The position numbers and the translations under genes are program-made. 64,000 bases of DNA. Source: Phycisphaerales bacterium. GTDB taxonomy: Bacteria; Planctomycetota; Phycisphaerae; UBA1845; Fen-1342. Shown piece after piece: positions 8,841 through 17,081 of this stretch (its first letter is position 1; every line of letters starts with the position of its first letter). Under the pieces are notes generated by a model. That model worked only from the letters and a program-made list of their open reading frames with translations, did not search any database and was not told the origin of the DNA. Where the stretch lies: contig JALHJL010000005.1 in NCBI GenBank assembly GCA_022839625.1, positions 62,001-126,000 on the forward strand, read 5' to 3'.

Positions 8841-10358
8841 TCACCAGGCGCCGGGGTCGGCACGCGGGCTTCGCTGGGCGCTGGCGACCTCAATACGCGT
8901 CGAGCGCAGCGACCGCGCCAACTCGATCCCCATCGCGCACACGTCCGGCGCGTCATCGTGCCGGGCCTTCGGAAAGTGCAGAAACTGCCGCTCCACCTCC
9001 GGATCGAGCACCGGCGGCAGCCGAAACATCCCGTTCTCGAAGAAGGGCGCGCTGCCCTCGATCCGGGCGCGCTTGTTGGCGGTCGTCTGGAGCGGCACGA
9101 TGGGCATGTACAGCCCGCGCCGCCGGCTCTCCTCTTCGAGGATCTGCGCGAGGGCCGCCTGATACGCCACCGTCTCGATGCCGACCTTGACCGGCCGCCA
9201 CTCCTCGAACGCGGCCACGATGCGCTTGATCTGATCGACCACGCCGATGCGCTCCAGACTCAGGCGCCGCGTGTAGATGACACCGGTGGCGGTGTCGAGG
9301 CTGCCGACCCACAGCGCGAAGTAATCGCCGTCGCTCTGCCCGGTGGCCGGGTCCACGGCCATCAGCGACACGAGGCGCTCGGGGACCAGCTCGCCCGGGT
9401 CGTAGCGGCGCAGCCACTCCGGGCGGAACACGCGCAGGGAGTCGTCGACGGGGTTAGCCTGGTACTCCTGCTCGAAGGCCCGTGTACCGATCCGCTCGCG
9501 CTCCAGGTTGAGCCGCTCCAACGGCCAGCGCGCCGGCCAGAGCGGTACGAGGCGATACTCGCCGTCCGGCCCGGGCTCCGCCTCGATCGCGCGGTACACG
9601 GCGTAGTCCCAGTGTGGCCAGCGGGTGCGGTCCCGCAAGTTCGCCAGCAACGAGTCGTAGTGGATGATCGAGCCGAGGACGAGCAACTGTCCGTCGGGCG
9701 CCAGGGCCGGCATAACCACCCGTCGCAGCCAGTCCTCCAGCTTCCGCCGTTGTTCGGGCGACTCGACGTGTTCGTCCTTTTCGAGGTCATCGCAGATGAT
9801 CAGGTCTGGGCGATGGGCCCCGACGCGCAAGCCGCGCAGTCCGGCCCCGGCCCCCTTGGCCTGCACGGTGATGTCCGTCGCGGTGGTGAACAGCGTCGTC
9901 GACCAGTTGCGTTTCGGCTTTCTCGTTCTTCGCTGTGCGGTGCCCTTGGGCCGCCGCGGCTCGCTGGCCTGCTGGATAGCCGGGCGGTCGCGGCCGCCTT
10001 CCGCGCAGAGGTCGCCGTAGGCCGACAGAATCCGCTCGTTGCACTCCAGCTCGGTCCGGATGTCGCGGACGAACTGCCGGGCGAGCGACGACTCGTGGGT
10101 GACGATGACGATGTTGCGGCGTTTGCGTTCGCAGAGGCACCACAGGGGGTAGGCGAGGGTGGCACAGGTGCTCTTGGCGTGGCCGCGGGGTGCGACCCGC
10201 GCGACCAGGCGTTTGCCGGGGTCGGCCAGGACCTCCATGAGCTCGACGTGCAGGCGGCACGGCGCGTCCGTGAAGTGGTCGGACAGGAATTCGAGGGCCC
10301 AGCGCAAGGGGGCGGGCAGGCCGTCGGCCCGCGCGGCCCGTTTCGTGAGGTTCGGCAT
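8841..10358 (-). CDS. Phage-type terminase large subunit, orphan
   Basis: The 505-residue protein resembles TerL, the motor that packages phage DNA and cuts it. The ATPase part has a Walker A-like APRGHAKST (57-65) and Walker B LIICDD (186-191). The C-terminal RNase H-like nuclease has candidate metal ligands Asp336 (VDPATG), Glu395 (GIETV) and Asp472 (DDAPDV), so both activities look intact. Residues about 131-151 are a basic low-complexity insertion. No portal, capsid, small terminase, integrase or lysis gene is nearby; flanking genes are sppA and a respiratory Fe-S protein. It may be a prophage remnant, a gene-transfer-agent component or a domesticated ATPase-nuclease. Confidence 0.82.
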   Translation of the reverse strand: MPNLTKRAARADGLPAPLRWALEFLSDHFTDAPCRLHVELMEVLADPGKRLVARVAPRGHAKSTCATLAYPLWCLCERKRRNIVIVTHESSLARQFVRDIRTELECNERILSAYGDLCAEGGRDRPAIQQASEPRRPKGTAQRRTRKPKRNWSTTLFTTATDITVQAKGAGAGLRGLRVGAHRPDLIICDDLEKDEHVESPEQRRKLEDWLRRVVMPALAPDGQLLVLGSIIHYDSLLANLRDRTRWPHWDYAVYRAIEAEPGPDGEYRLVPLWPARWPLERLNLERERIGTRAFEQEYQANPVDDSLRVFRPEWLRRYDPGELVPERLVSLMAVDPATGQSDGDYFALWVGSLDTATGVIYTRRLSLERIGVVDQIKRIVAAFEEWRPVKVGIETVAYQAALAQILEEESRRRGLYMPIVPLQTTANKRARIEGSAPFFENGMFRLPPVLDPEVERQFLHFPKARHDDAPDVCAMGIELARSLRSTRIEVASAQRSPRADPGAW

Positions 10359-10725
10359 GCGGCTTTCCGTTTGCTCCGGCGGGGGCGGGGCCGCCTCCCG
10401 CGAGCGGGCCGGCCGCCCCCGTTGCCAAGCCTAGCGTGGGTTCCTAGATAGTCTAGCATGGCCGCCCCGGCGGGCGCCGTCTGGCGCCCGTTGCGGGATT
10501 TGGTCGGCCCGCGGCCCGCCCATCCGTGACGCTTCGCGCCGCACGGTAGTGCCGCCTGGCCGGCCAACCGCTAGAATGCCGCCGCCGGGCGAGCCCGTCC
10601 GGGAAGGTGCGGGCACCGCCGGAAACCAGCGCGGCACTGCCGGCAACGCCGTGCGGTGCACCGGTCGGGCGGAGCCGGCGTGGTAATCAGCGGAATGCGA
10701 TGACTGGAACCTCACGAGGTGATCG
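10359..10725. other. Divergent intergenic region, 367 bp
   Basis: It separates the terminase gene (minus) from the Fe-S oxidoreductase gene (plus). It holds a 13-base palindrome CTAGATAGTCTAG (10444-10456) near the terminase side, within a cluster of three CTAG tetramers, and a TAGAAT box (10572-10577) that may serve the plus-strand gene. The rest is GC-rich and I see no convincing gene. Confidence 0.6.
10444..10456. promoter_or_regulatory. CTAG-rich palindrome, possible operator
   Basis: CTAGA-TAG-TCTAG is a perfect dyad; a third CTAG lies about 14 bases to its left. It is 86 bases upstream of the terminase start on the minus strand. The role is unproven. Confidence 0.35.
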
Positions 10726-12783
10726 ATGAGCCCGGTTGCAATGACCTTACTGCTCGCCGTGACGCTGGCGACCTTCGTGTACAGCGCCGCGCGTCGCTGG
10801 CGCCTGATGCGGGTGGCGCAGCGGCCGGAGAACCGCGCGGACCAGGTGGGGCGCCGCCTGCTGGGGGTGCTGCAATACGCCTTCGCGCAGCAGCGCATGG
10901 TGCGCTATCCGCTGGCGGGCTGGGCGCACCTGATCGTGTTCTTCGGCTTTCTCGTGCTGTTGCTCAATTCCCTGATTCTATGGGGCCGCGGGTACGTCGC
11001 GGACTTCGACTTCTGGGTGTTCGGGATTCACCAGCCGCTGGGCATGATCTACGCGTTCCTGCGCGACATCTTCACTATGCTGGTCATCGTGGGCGTGCTG
11101 GTGTTCTTCTACTACCGCCTGGTGGCCCGGCTCAAGCGCCTGACGCTCAACACCGAGGGGCTGCTGATTCTCGGCATCATCTTCACCATGATGATCGCGG
11201 ACTTGGTCTACGAGGGCGTGGAGATCAACGCGCCGCCCAACGACGGCCACTTCCGGGCCCTCATGCCGTTCGCGTCGATCACGGCGGCGATCCTGTCGCC
11301 GCTGCCCGGCGCGGTCCAGCACGTGCTGTGGCATGTGGGCTTCTGGGCGCACTCGGCCCTGGTGCTGCTCTTTCTGAACCTCCTGCCGTACGGCAAGCAC
11401 TTCCACGTCATCACGGTGCTGCCGAACGTGTTTACCCGCGCCCTGACGCCGCGCGGCCGACTCCGCCCCATCGCCGACATCGAGGGCAAGCTGGAGCGCG
11501 AGGAAACGCTGGGCGTCAAGCGCGTGCAGGATTTCAGTTGGAAGGACGTGCTCGACTTCTACACCTGCACCGAGTGCGGCCGCTGCTCCGACCACTGTCC
11601 GGCGACGAGCACCGGGAAGCTGCTTTCGCCCAAACACCTCACGATCGACCTGCGCGACTACCTCTATCGGCGACAGAAGGAGCTGGTGGGCGGCAACGGC
11701 CGCGTGGCAGGCCAAGCGGGAGCCGCGGCGCCGGTGGAGGAGGGCGACCTGCTCGTTCCGGCCACCATCAACCCGGAAGTGCTGTGGGCGTGCACGACCT
11801 GTGCGGCGTGCGAGCAGGAATGCCCCGTCTTCATTTCCTACATCGACAAGATTGTGGACTTGCGCCGGAACCTGGTCATGGAGCGGGGGGAATTGCCCGA
11901 GCAATGGCAGACGGCGTTCAAGGGCCTGGAGACTGTGGGGAACCCTTACAGTTATCCCAACGAGCAGCGGGCGGAGTGGGCGGCGGGCCTCGATGTCCCG
12001 CTCATGGCCGAGAAGTCGGACGTCGAGTACCTCTACTGGGTTGGGTGTGCGGCGTCGTTCGACGACCGCTCGCGCAAGATCGCGCGGGCGTTCGCGCAAC
12101 TGCTGAAGGCCGCGGGCGTCAGCTTCGCCATCCTCGGCCCGGAAGAGACGTGCAACGGCGATCCGGCCCGGCGGGCGGGCAACGAGTTCCTGTTCCAGAT
12201 GCTGGCGCAGCAGAACGTCGAGACGCTCAGCCGGTACCACGTCAAGAAGATCGTCACCGCCTGCCCGCACTGCTACAACACGCTGAAGAACGAGTACCCC
12301 GACTTCGGCGGACAGTACGAGGTCGTTCATCACAGCGAATTGCTGGCGGAGCTCGTGCGAACGGGGCGGTTGCTGCCGCGGCGGCCGGTGGACGTGCGGA
12401 GCACCTTCCACGACGCCTGTTACCTGGGCCGGCACAATGAGATCTACGATCCCCCGCGCGAGGTCCTGCGGGCGATTCCGGGCCTGCGGCTGGCGGAGGC
12501 TGCCGCGAGCCGTGACCGTGGGATGTGCTGCGGGGCCGGAGGGGCACAGATGTGGAAGGAGGAGGAGGCGGGGCACGCGCGGGTCAATCACACGCGGGTC
12601 CGCCAGCTCATGAGCGCGCTGCCCGGCGGCACCAAGGAGTGCACGATCGCATCGGCGTGTCCGTTCTGCAAGACCATGCTCACCGACGGCCTGGCCGACC
12701 AGGGGATCGAGGAAGTGCGGCAGCTCGACATTGCGGAGTTGTTGTGGGAATCGGTGCGCGAGGACGAGCCCGCACAATCGTAG
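10726..12783 (+). CDS. Membrane-bound HdrD/DUF224-type Fe-S oxidoreductase
   Basis: This 685-residue fusion carries electrons between a soluble donor and the quinone pool. Residues 1-230 contain about five membrane helices resembling the NarI-type b-heme subunit. Two [4Fe-4S] ferredoxin motifs follow: C281-x2-C284-x2-C287-x3-C291P and C356-x2-C359-x2-C362-x3-C366P. The C-terminal half has two CCG domains (ACPHCYNTLKNEYP; HDACYLGRHNEIYDPP; CCGAGG), as in heterodisulfide reductase HdrD. This layout is that of proposed ETF:menaquinone oxidoreductases, but no etfAB genes are adjacent, so the donor is inferred only. GAGGT lies five bases before the ATG. The stop codon is the first three bases of a 14-base tandem repeat. 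Confidence 0.85.
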   Translation: MSPVAMTLLLAVTLATFVYSAARRWRLMRVAQRPENRADQVGRRLLGVLQYAFAQQRMVRYPLAGWAHLIVFFGFLVLLLNSLILWGRGYVADFDFWVFGIHQPLGMIYAFLRDIFTMLVIVGVLVFFYYRLVARLKRLTLNTEGLLILGIIFTMMIADLVYEGVEINAPPNDGHFRALMPFASITAAILSPLPGAVQHVLWHVGFWAHSALVLLFLNLLPYGKHFHVITVLPNVFTRALTPRGRLRPIADIEGKLEREETLGVKRVQDFSWKDVLDFYTCTECGRCSDHCPATSTGKLLSPKHLTIDLRDYLYRRQKELVGGNGRVAGQAGAAAPVEEGDLLVPATINPEVLWACTTCAACEQECPVFISYIDKIVDLRRNLVMERGELPEQWQTAFKGLETVGNPYSYPNEQRAEWAAGLDVPLMAEKSDVEYLYWVGCAASFDDRSRKIARAFAQLLKAAGVSFAILGPEETCNGDPARRAGNEFLFQMLAQQNVETLSRYHVKKIVTACPHCYNTLKNEYPDFGGQYEVVHHSELLAELVRTGRLLPRRPVDVRSTFHDACYLGRHNEIYDPPREVLRAIPGLRLAEAAASRDRGMCCGAGGAQMWKEEEAGHARVNHTRVRQLMSALPGGTKECTIASACPFCKTMLTDGLADQGIEEVRQLDIAELLWESVREDEPAQS

Positions 12784-12808
12784 GGCAGTGAGCGTAGGGC
12801 AATGAGCG
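12781..12808. repeat. 14-bp tandem repeat (two units) over a stop codon
   Basis: TAGGGCAGTGAGCG is followed directly by TAGGGCAATGAGCG. The first TAG is the stop codon of the upstream Fe-S protein gene. The units share TAGGGCA with the left arm of the larger palindrome that follows. Confidence 0.7.
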
Positions 12809-12810
12809 TT

Positions 12811-12889
12811 GTAGGGCAGGTGGAGTCCGCCGCGGCGGACGCAACCTGCCGGCGACCTGGCGGGTTGCGCTGCGCTTCACCTGCCCTAC
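12811..12889. repeat. 79-bp branched palindromic element
   Basis: The outer arms GTAGGGCAGGTG (12811-12822) and CACCTGCCCTAC (12878-12889) are perfectly complementary. Inside lie a second perfect palindrome, GTCCGCCG-CGGCGGAC (12825-12840), and a third stem, GCAACCTGCC with GGCGGGTTGC (one G-T pair, 8-base loop). The element could fold into a three-way junction. It sits between the Fe-S oxidoreductase gene and coaB. Confidence 0.75.
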
Positions 12890-12932
12890 AGCACGGCGAC
12901 GCCCGCTGGCGTGCCCAGGGTGAAGTACATCG

Positions 12933-13571
12933 ATGACGCGTCGCATCCTCATTACCGCCGGCCCCACGCACGAGGCGATCGACGCGGTACGCTATCTCGC
13001 GAACCGATCCAGCGGGCAGTTGGGCCTTCATCTGGCCGAGGCGGCGCGGGACGCCGGCCTGGAGGTGACGCTCCTTCTCGGGCCTGTGGCGCTGTCGCCG
13101 CCGGCGGGCATCCCGGCCGTGCGGTTCGAGAGCGTCGCGGACTTGGCGCGGCTGCTGGACGAGCATTTCGCAGGTTGCGACGTGCTGGTCATGGCCGCCG
13201 CCGTGGCTGACTACCGGCCGCGCCAAGCTGCTGCGAAAAAGCTGCCGCGCGGGGCGGAGAAGCTGTGTTTGGAGCTGGAGCCGACGCCTGATCTCGTGGC
13301 GGCCTGTGCGGCACGGAAGCGGCCAGGGCAGCGGGTGATCGGTTTTGCGTTGGAAGATGCGGCGGTGCTCGACGCGCGGGCGCAAGACAAGCTGCGGCGC
13401 AAGGGCCTCGACGCCGTGGTGGCCAATCCGCTGGGAACCATGGGCGCCCGCGACATCCGTGCGACCATCTACACTGCCGACGGGCGCGTTATCAAGCCGC
13501 CTCCAGCGCAACCGATGCCGAAGGCTGACTTCGCCCGCTGGCTGATCGAGTGGATCGGCGCAACCTGGTAG
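12933..13571 (+). CDS. coaB: Phosphopantothenate-cysteine ligase, stand-alone CoaB
   Basis: CoaB joins cysteine to 4'-phosphopantothenate in coenzyme A synthesis. The 212-residue protein carries only the CoaB half of the usual CoaBC fusion. ITAGPTHEAID (6-16), then R-x4-N-R-S-S-G-Q-L-G (about 19-29), is the nucleotide-binding signature, and VIGFALED and DAVVANPLG match the conserved GFAAET and IVANDV-type segments of the family. No flavoprotein CoaC decarboxylase domain is present before or after it, so CoaC must be encoded elsewhere. A 94-bp palindromic repeat begins 19 bases after its stop. Confidence 0.88.
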   Translation: MTRRILITAGPTHEAIDAVRYLANRSSGQLGLHLAEAARDAGLEVTLLLGPVALSPPAGIPAVRFESVADLARLLDEHFAGCDVLVMAAAVADYRPRQAAAKKLPRGAEKLCLELEPTPDLVAACAARKRPGQRVIGFALEDAAVLDARAQDKLRRKGLDAVVANPLGTMGARDIRATIYTADGRVIKPPPAQPMPKADFARWLIEWIGATW

Positions 13572-13589
13572 CGCTCAGCGGCCGCAGGT

Positions 13590-13683
13590 GTTCGTTGAAC
13601 AGGGGGACAGGCACTGCGAGAGGACCATGCAGCGCTACCGCGAAGGCCCGCCGGCGCGGAGCCAGTCCCCCTGTTCAACGAAC
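13590..13683. repeat. 94-bp interspersed palindromic repeat, copy 1
   Basis: Perfect 19-base terminal arms GTTCGTTGAACAGGGGGAC and their complement enclose an imperfectly palindromic core with CGCGGAGCC near the right arm. The core closely matches the reverse complement of copies 3 and 4 and the same strand of copy 2. It lies between coaB and the CDF gene. Confidence 0.85.
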
Positions 13684-13787
13684 TGTCAGGTCGCCGCACG
13701 AGCCATCCCGTTGTGGTATGCTCCCCTTCCGCCGCGCCGGGGCGGCCGTCGGCCAGGACAACGCGCGGGTCGAACGCGATACGCAGT

Positions 13788-15269
13788 ATGGTGGCAACGA
13801 AGTCCAACTCCGATCTCGGCGCGGTTCCGCCCGGCTGGAGCCCGGATGCGGGGCATGAGAAACGCCGCGTCGCACTCACTTCGATCGGCGCGGCAGTGGT
13901 GCTGGTTTCGGCGAAGCTGGGGGTGGGTCTGACGACGGGCAGCCTCGGATTGCTGGCGGAGGCGGCACACTCGGGTCTGGACCTGGTGGCCGCGATCATC
14001 ACGTACTTCGCCGTCCGGTTCTCGGACAAGCCCGCGGATGCGGAGCACCTGTACGGACACGGGAAGATCGAGAACCTGTCGGCCCTGATCGAGACGGCGT
14101 TGCTGCTGGTAACGTGCGGGTGGATCATCTACGAAGGCATCGAGCGGCTGTGGTTCAAGCACGTGCACGTCGAAGCGACCGTCTGGGCGTTCCTGGTCAT
14201 CGCGGCCTCCATCGTTATCGATGTGTCGCGCTCGCGCGCTCTGCGGCGTGTCGCGCGGAAGCACAACAGCCAGGCGCTGGAGGCCAACGCGCTGCACTTC
14301 AGCACGGACGTCTGGAGCTCCGCCGTCGTGCTGCTCGGCCTGGTCCTGGTGAAAGCCGGCGATTGGGTCGGCGGGAGCCCCGTTCTGGCCCGCGCCGACG
14401 CCGTCGCCGCGCTGCTCGTGGCCCTGCTCGTCATCTACGTCAGTCTGCGGCTGGGGCGGCGCACCGTGGACGCGCTGCTCGATCGGGCGCCGGCCGGCGT
14501 GCTCGCCGCGGTCCGACAGGCGGCGCAGGAGGTCGGCGGCGTGCTCGAGTGCCGGCAGGTGCGGGTGCGGCAAGCCGGCAAGCAGGTGTTCGTGGACCTG
14601 GTGATCGGCGTGGAGCGCGGCCGCTCGCTCGAAGGGGGTCATGCGATCGGGCAGGCCGTCGAGCAGCGCATCCAGTCCGTGCTGCCCGGCGCGGACGTGG
14701 TGGTCCACGTGGACCCGGTCAGCGTCGCGGGTGAGACGCTGGTCGAGCGGATCCGCACGATTGCCGCGAACGAGGGGCAGACCATTCACAACGTGCTGGT
14801 TTCGGAGGAAGACGGACGCACGTACGTCGAGCTGCACGTGGAAGCCGACGAGCGAATGGCGTTGCGTGCGGCCCACGACCAGGTGGACCGCCTGGAGGCC
14901 GCCGTGCGGGCCGAGCTGCCCAATGTGTCGGAGATCACGACGCACATCGAGCCCCGTCGGCGGCGGGCGGAGGCGCTGGAGGACGTGACGGGGGGATCCG
15001 GGGAGCTGGTTGCGCGGGTGCGGCAGGTGGTCGAGCAGACGCCCGAGATCACCGAGTGTCACGATATCGCGTTACGCAGGGCCGGGCAGGAGATATTCCT
15101 TTCCATGCACTGCACGTTCGCGCAGGGGCTGTCGATCGGGGCCGTGCACGAGATTTCCACGCATCTGGAAGAGCGGCTGAAGGCGGCGATTCCGGGCCTG
15201 GTCCGCGTCACCACGCACCCCGAGCCGACGCCCGAACGACCCAACGACTTGTCCTCGCACACCGGCTGA
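13788..15269 (+). CDS. Cation diffusion facilitator with three tandem C-terminal domains
   Basis: The protein exports divalent metal ions such as Zn, Fe or Mn by proton exchange. Six membrane helices span about residues 28-225 of 493. The metal site H-x3-D is present in helix 2 (His61, Asp65) and helix 5 (His170, Asp174); with histidine at the first position the profile resembles Zn/Cd transporters. Ordinary family members have one cytosolic ferredoxin-like domain. Here three follow in tandem (about 234-310, 313-389 and 402-480), each ending in an H-x-D/E-P motif (HVDP, HIEP, HPEP). The ATG at 13788 is preferred; a GTG at 13713 would add 25 atypical residues. Confidence 0.88.
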   Translation: MVATKSNSDLGAVPPGWSPDAGHEKRRVALTSIGAAVVLVSAKLGVGLTTGSLGLLAEAAHSGLDLVAAIITYFAVRFSDKPADAEHLYGHGKIENLSALIETALLLVTCGWIIYEGIERLWFKHVHVEATVWAFLVIAASIVIDVSRSRALRRVARKHNSQALEANALHFSTDVWSSAVVLLGLVLVKAGDWVGGSPVLARADAVAALLVALLVIYVSLRLGRRTVDALLDRAPAGVLAAVRQAAQEVGGVLECRQVRVRQAGKQVFVDLVIGVERGRSLEGGHAIGQAVEQRIQSVLPGADVVVHVDPVSVAGETLVERIRTIAANEGQTIHNVLVSEEDGRTYVELHVEADERMALRAAHDQVDRLEAAVRAELPNVSEITTHIEPRRRRAEALEDVTGGSGELVARVRQVVEQTPEITECHDIALRRAGQEIFLSMHCTFAQGLSIGAVHEISTHLEERLKAAIPGLVRVTTHPEPTPERPNDLSSHTG

Positions 15270-15320
15270 GCAGGCGGTGCCTGCGTCGGGAGACGGACAC
15301 ACGCCGGTCGTGCGGTGGGA

Positions 15321-16829
15321 TTACGCGGGCTCGCGGTTCGGGTCGGGCGGCAGTCCGCCGGTGGACCGAGGGTCGGCCGCCGGCGCACCCGGTTCGGCGA
15401 GCTTCTCATTCGCGGGGCCGACGGGGGTGCTGCGCTCATGCCGGCTGAACCACACGGCGGCGAGCGTTTGGAGCAGGATGCGGAGGTCGAGGCCGATGCT
15501 CCAGTTGCGGATGTAGTACATGTCGTGCTGAATGCGCTTGTGGAGCGAGGTGTTCCCGCGCCAGCCGCGGACCTGGGCGTAGCCCGTCATGCCGGCCTTC
15601 ATCTTGTGCCGCAGCATGTAGTTGGGAATCTCATGCCGGAAGGCCGCGATGAACTCGGGCCGCTCCGGCCGCGGCCCAACGAGCGACATATGCCCGGCCA
15701 GCACACTGAACAGGTTGGGCAGCTCGTCGAGGCTCGTCCGCCGCAGGAACGCACCGATGCGCGTCCGGCGGGGATCGACCGTCTGTGACCAGACTGGGCC
15801 GGCGGCCTCGGCATCGACGCGCATCGTGCGGAACTTGAGCATCGTGAACTCGTGCCCGTCGAGCCCCATGCGCCGCTGCCGGTAGAACACGGGGCCGGGA
15901 CTGGTGAGCTTCACTAGCGCGGCGATCACGGTCATCGGCAGAGCGGCGACGAGCAGACAGCCACCGCCCACGACGAGGTCGAAGGCGCGCTTCATGAGCG
16001 CGTTCCAGCCGTACAACGGGGTCTGCCGGAGTGCCAGGATGGGCACGCCGTCGAGTTGCGTGACGTTCGGGCGCATGGCGTACGCCGGGTTCACGTCCGG
16101 CACGAGGCGGACGTCGGCCATGGATTGCGACAGGGCCGCGAGCACGTCGCTCAAGCGCTGCGCCTGGTCAGTCGGCAGGGCGATGAACACGGAATCGACC
16201 GGCTGCTGTTCCACGATGTCGGCGAGGCGCGCCAACGGGCCGTGGACCGGCACGCCGAGCAAAGAGCCGGCCGTCTCGCGGTCATCCACGAAGTACGCGA
16301 CCTCGAACCCCGTCCAGCGGTTGCGCTGGACGGCTTGCAGCAACCGCTGAGCCGTGCGGCCGCTGCCGACGATGGCGGCCTGGCGGCGGTTCAGCCCCCG
16401 TCGCCGCAGGGCCCGGGCCAACAGCCGCACGCTCAGGCGGAAGAGCGCGAAAAGGAGGCTGCCGACGACCGCGTAGGTCGCGATGAAGCGCCGCGAGATC
16501 TTGTTGCTCTCCGGCAGCGCGTAGTCGATGAGCACGACGACGACGATGGCGACGACGAACGCCTTGAGAATATCGCGGGTCTCGCGCCACAGGCCCTCGC
16601 TCCGCCGCGGCCGGTACAGATGCAGGCGCTGGAAGATGAACAGGTGGGCAACCACGACCAGCGGCAACATCGGCAGGAACTTGTCCCACAGCGCGGGCAC
16701 GCCCTTGGCGGGATCGACGGGCAGAAACTGGAAGCGCAGCCAGTAACTCCCCAGCCACGCCGCGCCGATCGCCAACGCATCGGCGACCACGAGCAAGGCA
16801 AGCACGAGCTGGTGGTGCTGCTTGAGCAT
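15321..16829 (-). CDS. Polyprenyl-phosphate sugar-1-phosphate transferase (WcaJ/WbaP type)
   Basis: The 502-residue enzyme starts exopolysaccharide or O-antigen synthesis by moving a sugar-1-phosphate from a UDP-sugar onto undecaprenyl phosphate. N-terminal membrane helices (about 8-150) precede a Rossmann-like CoA-binding-fold domain (about 152-280). After another membrane helix comes the bacterial sugar transferase domain (about 285-480) with MLKFRTM, SLDELPNLF and LVGPRPE motifs. UDP-glucose use is typical for the full-length type but not shown. A GATAAT box (minus strand) lies eight bases before the ATG with no Shine-Dalgarno, suggesting a leaderless mRNA. Other polysaccharide genes are not adjacent. 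Confidence 0.9.
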   Translation of the reverse strand: MLKQHHQLVLALLVVADALAIGAAWLGSYWLRFQFLPVDPAKGVPALWDKFLPMLPLVVVAHLFIFQRLHLYRPRRSEGLWRETRDILKAFVVAIVVVVLIDYALPESNKISRRFIATYAVVGSLLFALFRLSVRLLARALRRRGLNRRQAAIVGSGRTAQRLLQAVQRNRWTGFEVAYFVDDRETAGSLLGVPVHGPLARLADIVEQQPVDSVFIALPTDQAQRLSDVLAALSQSMADVRLVPDVNPAYAMRPNVTQLDGVPILALRQTPLYGWNALMKRAFDLVVGGGCLLVAALPMTVIAALVKLTSPGPVFYRQRRMGLDGHEFTMLKFRTMRVDAEAAGPVWSQTVDPRRTRIGAFLRRTSLDELPNLFSVLAGHMSLVGPRPERPEFIAAFRHEIPNYMLRHKMKAGMTGYAQVRGWRGNTSLHKRIQHDMYYIRNWSIGLDLRILLQTLAAVWFSRHERSTPVGPANEKLAEPGAPAADPRSTGGLPPDPNREPA

Positions 16830-16837
16830 GTGCCGGC

Positions 16838-16843
16838 ATTATC
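16838..16843 (-). promoter_or_regulatory. -10-like box for a leaderless start
   Basis: GATAAT on the minus strand ends eight bases before the ATG of the sugar transferase. This is the distance expected if transcription starts at or next to the ATG. Confidence 0.4.
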
Positions 16844-17081
16844 CCCGCAGCGTGCGAAGGCGGGAAGGCGGCGGACGCGACGTCGGAGCCTCACCGCGGC
16901 CGAGCTGAAGCGCGATCACCCCCTTGGCCCCGCCGGGCCGAACGGCGCTCGGTGACAGCGTGCTTCTTCCAGATGTGGAGGCGATGGACGGTTGGGCGCA
17001 GTCAGCGGCGGCGGGTTGCTTGCGCTCGTCCGGCGTCACGGACTAGCGTCGTTGCCCCGCCGCCGCAGCACACACCGTGGT

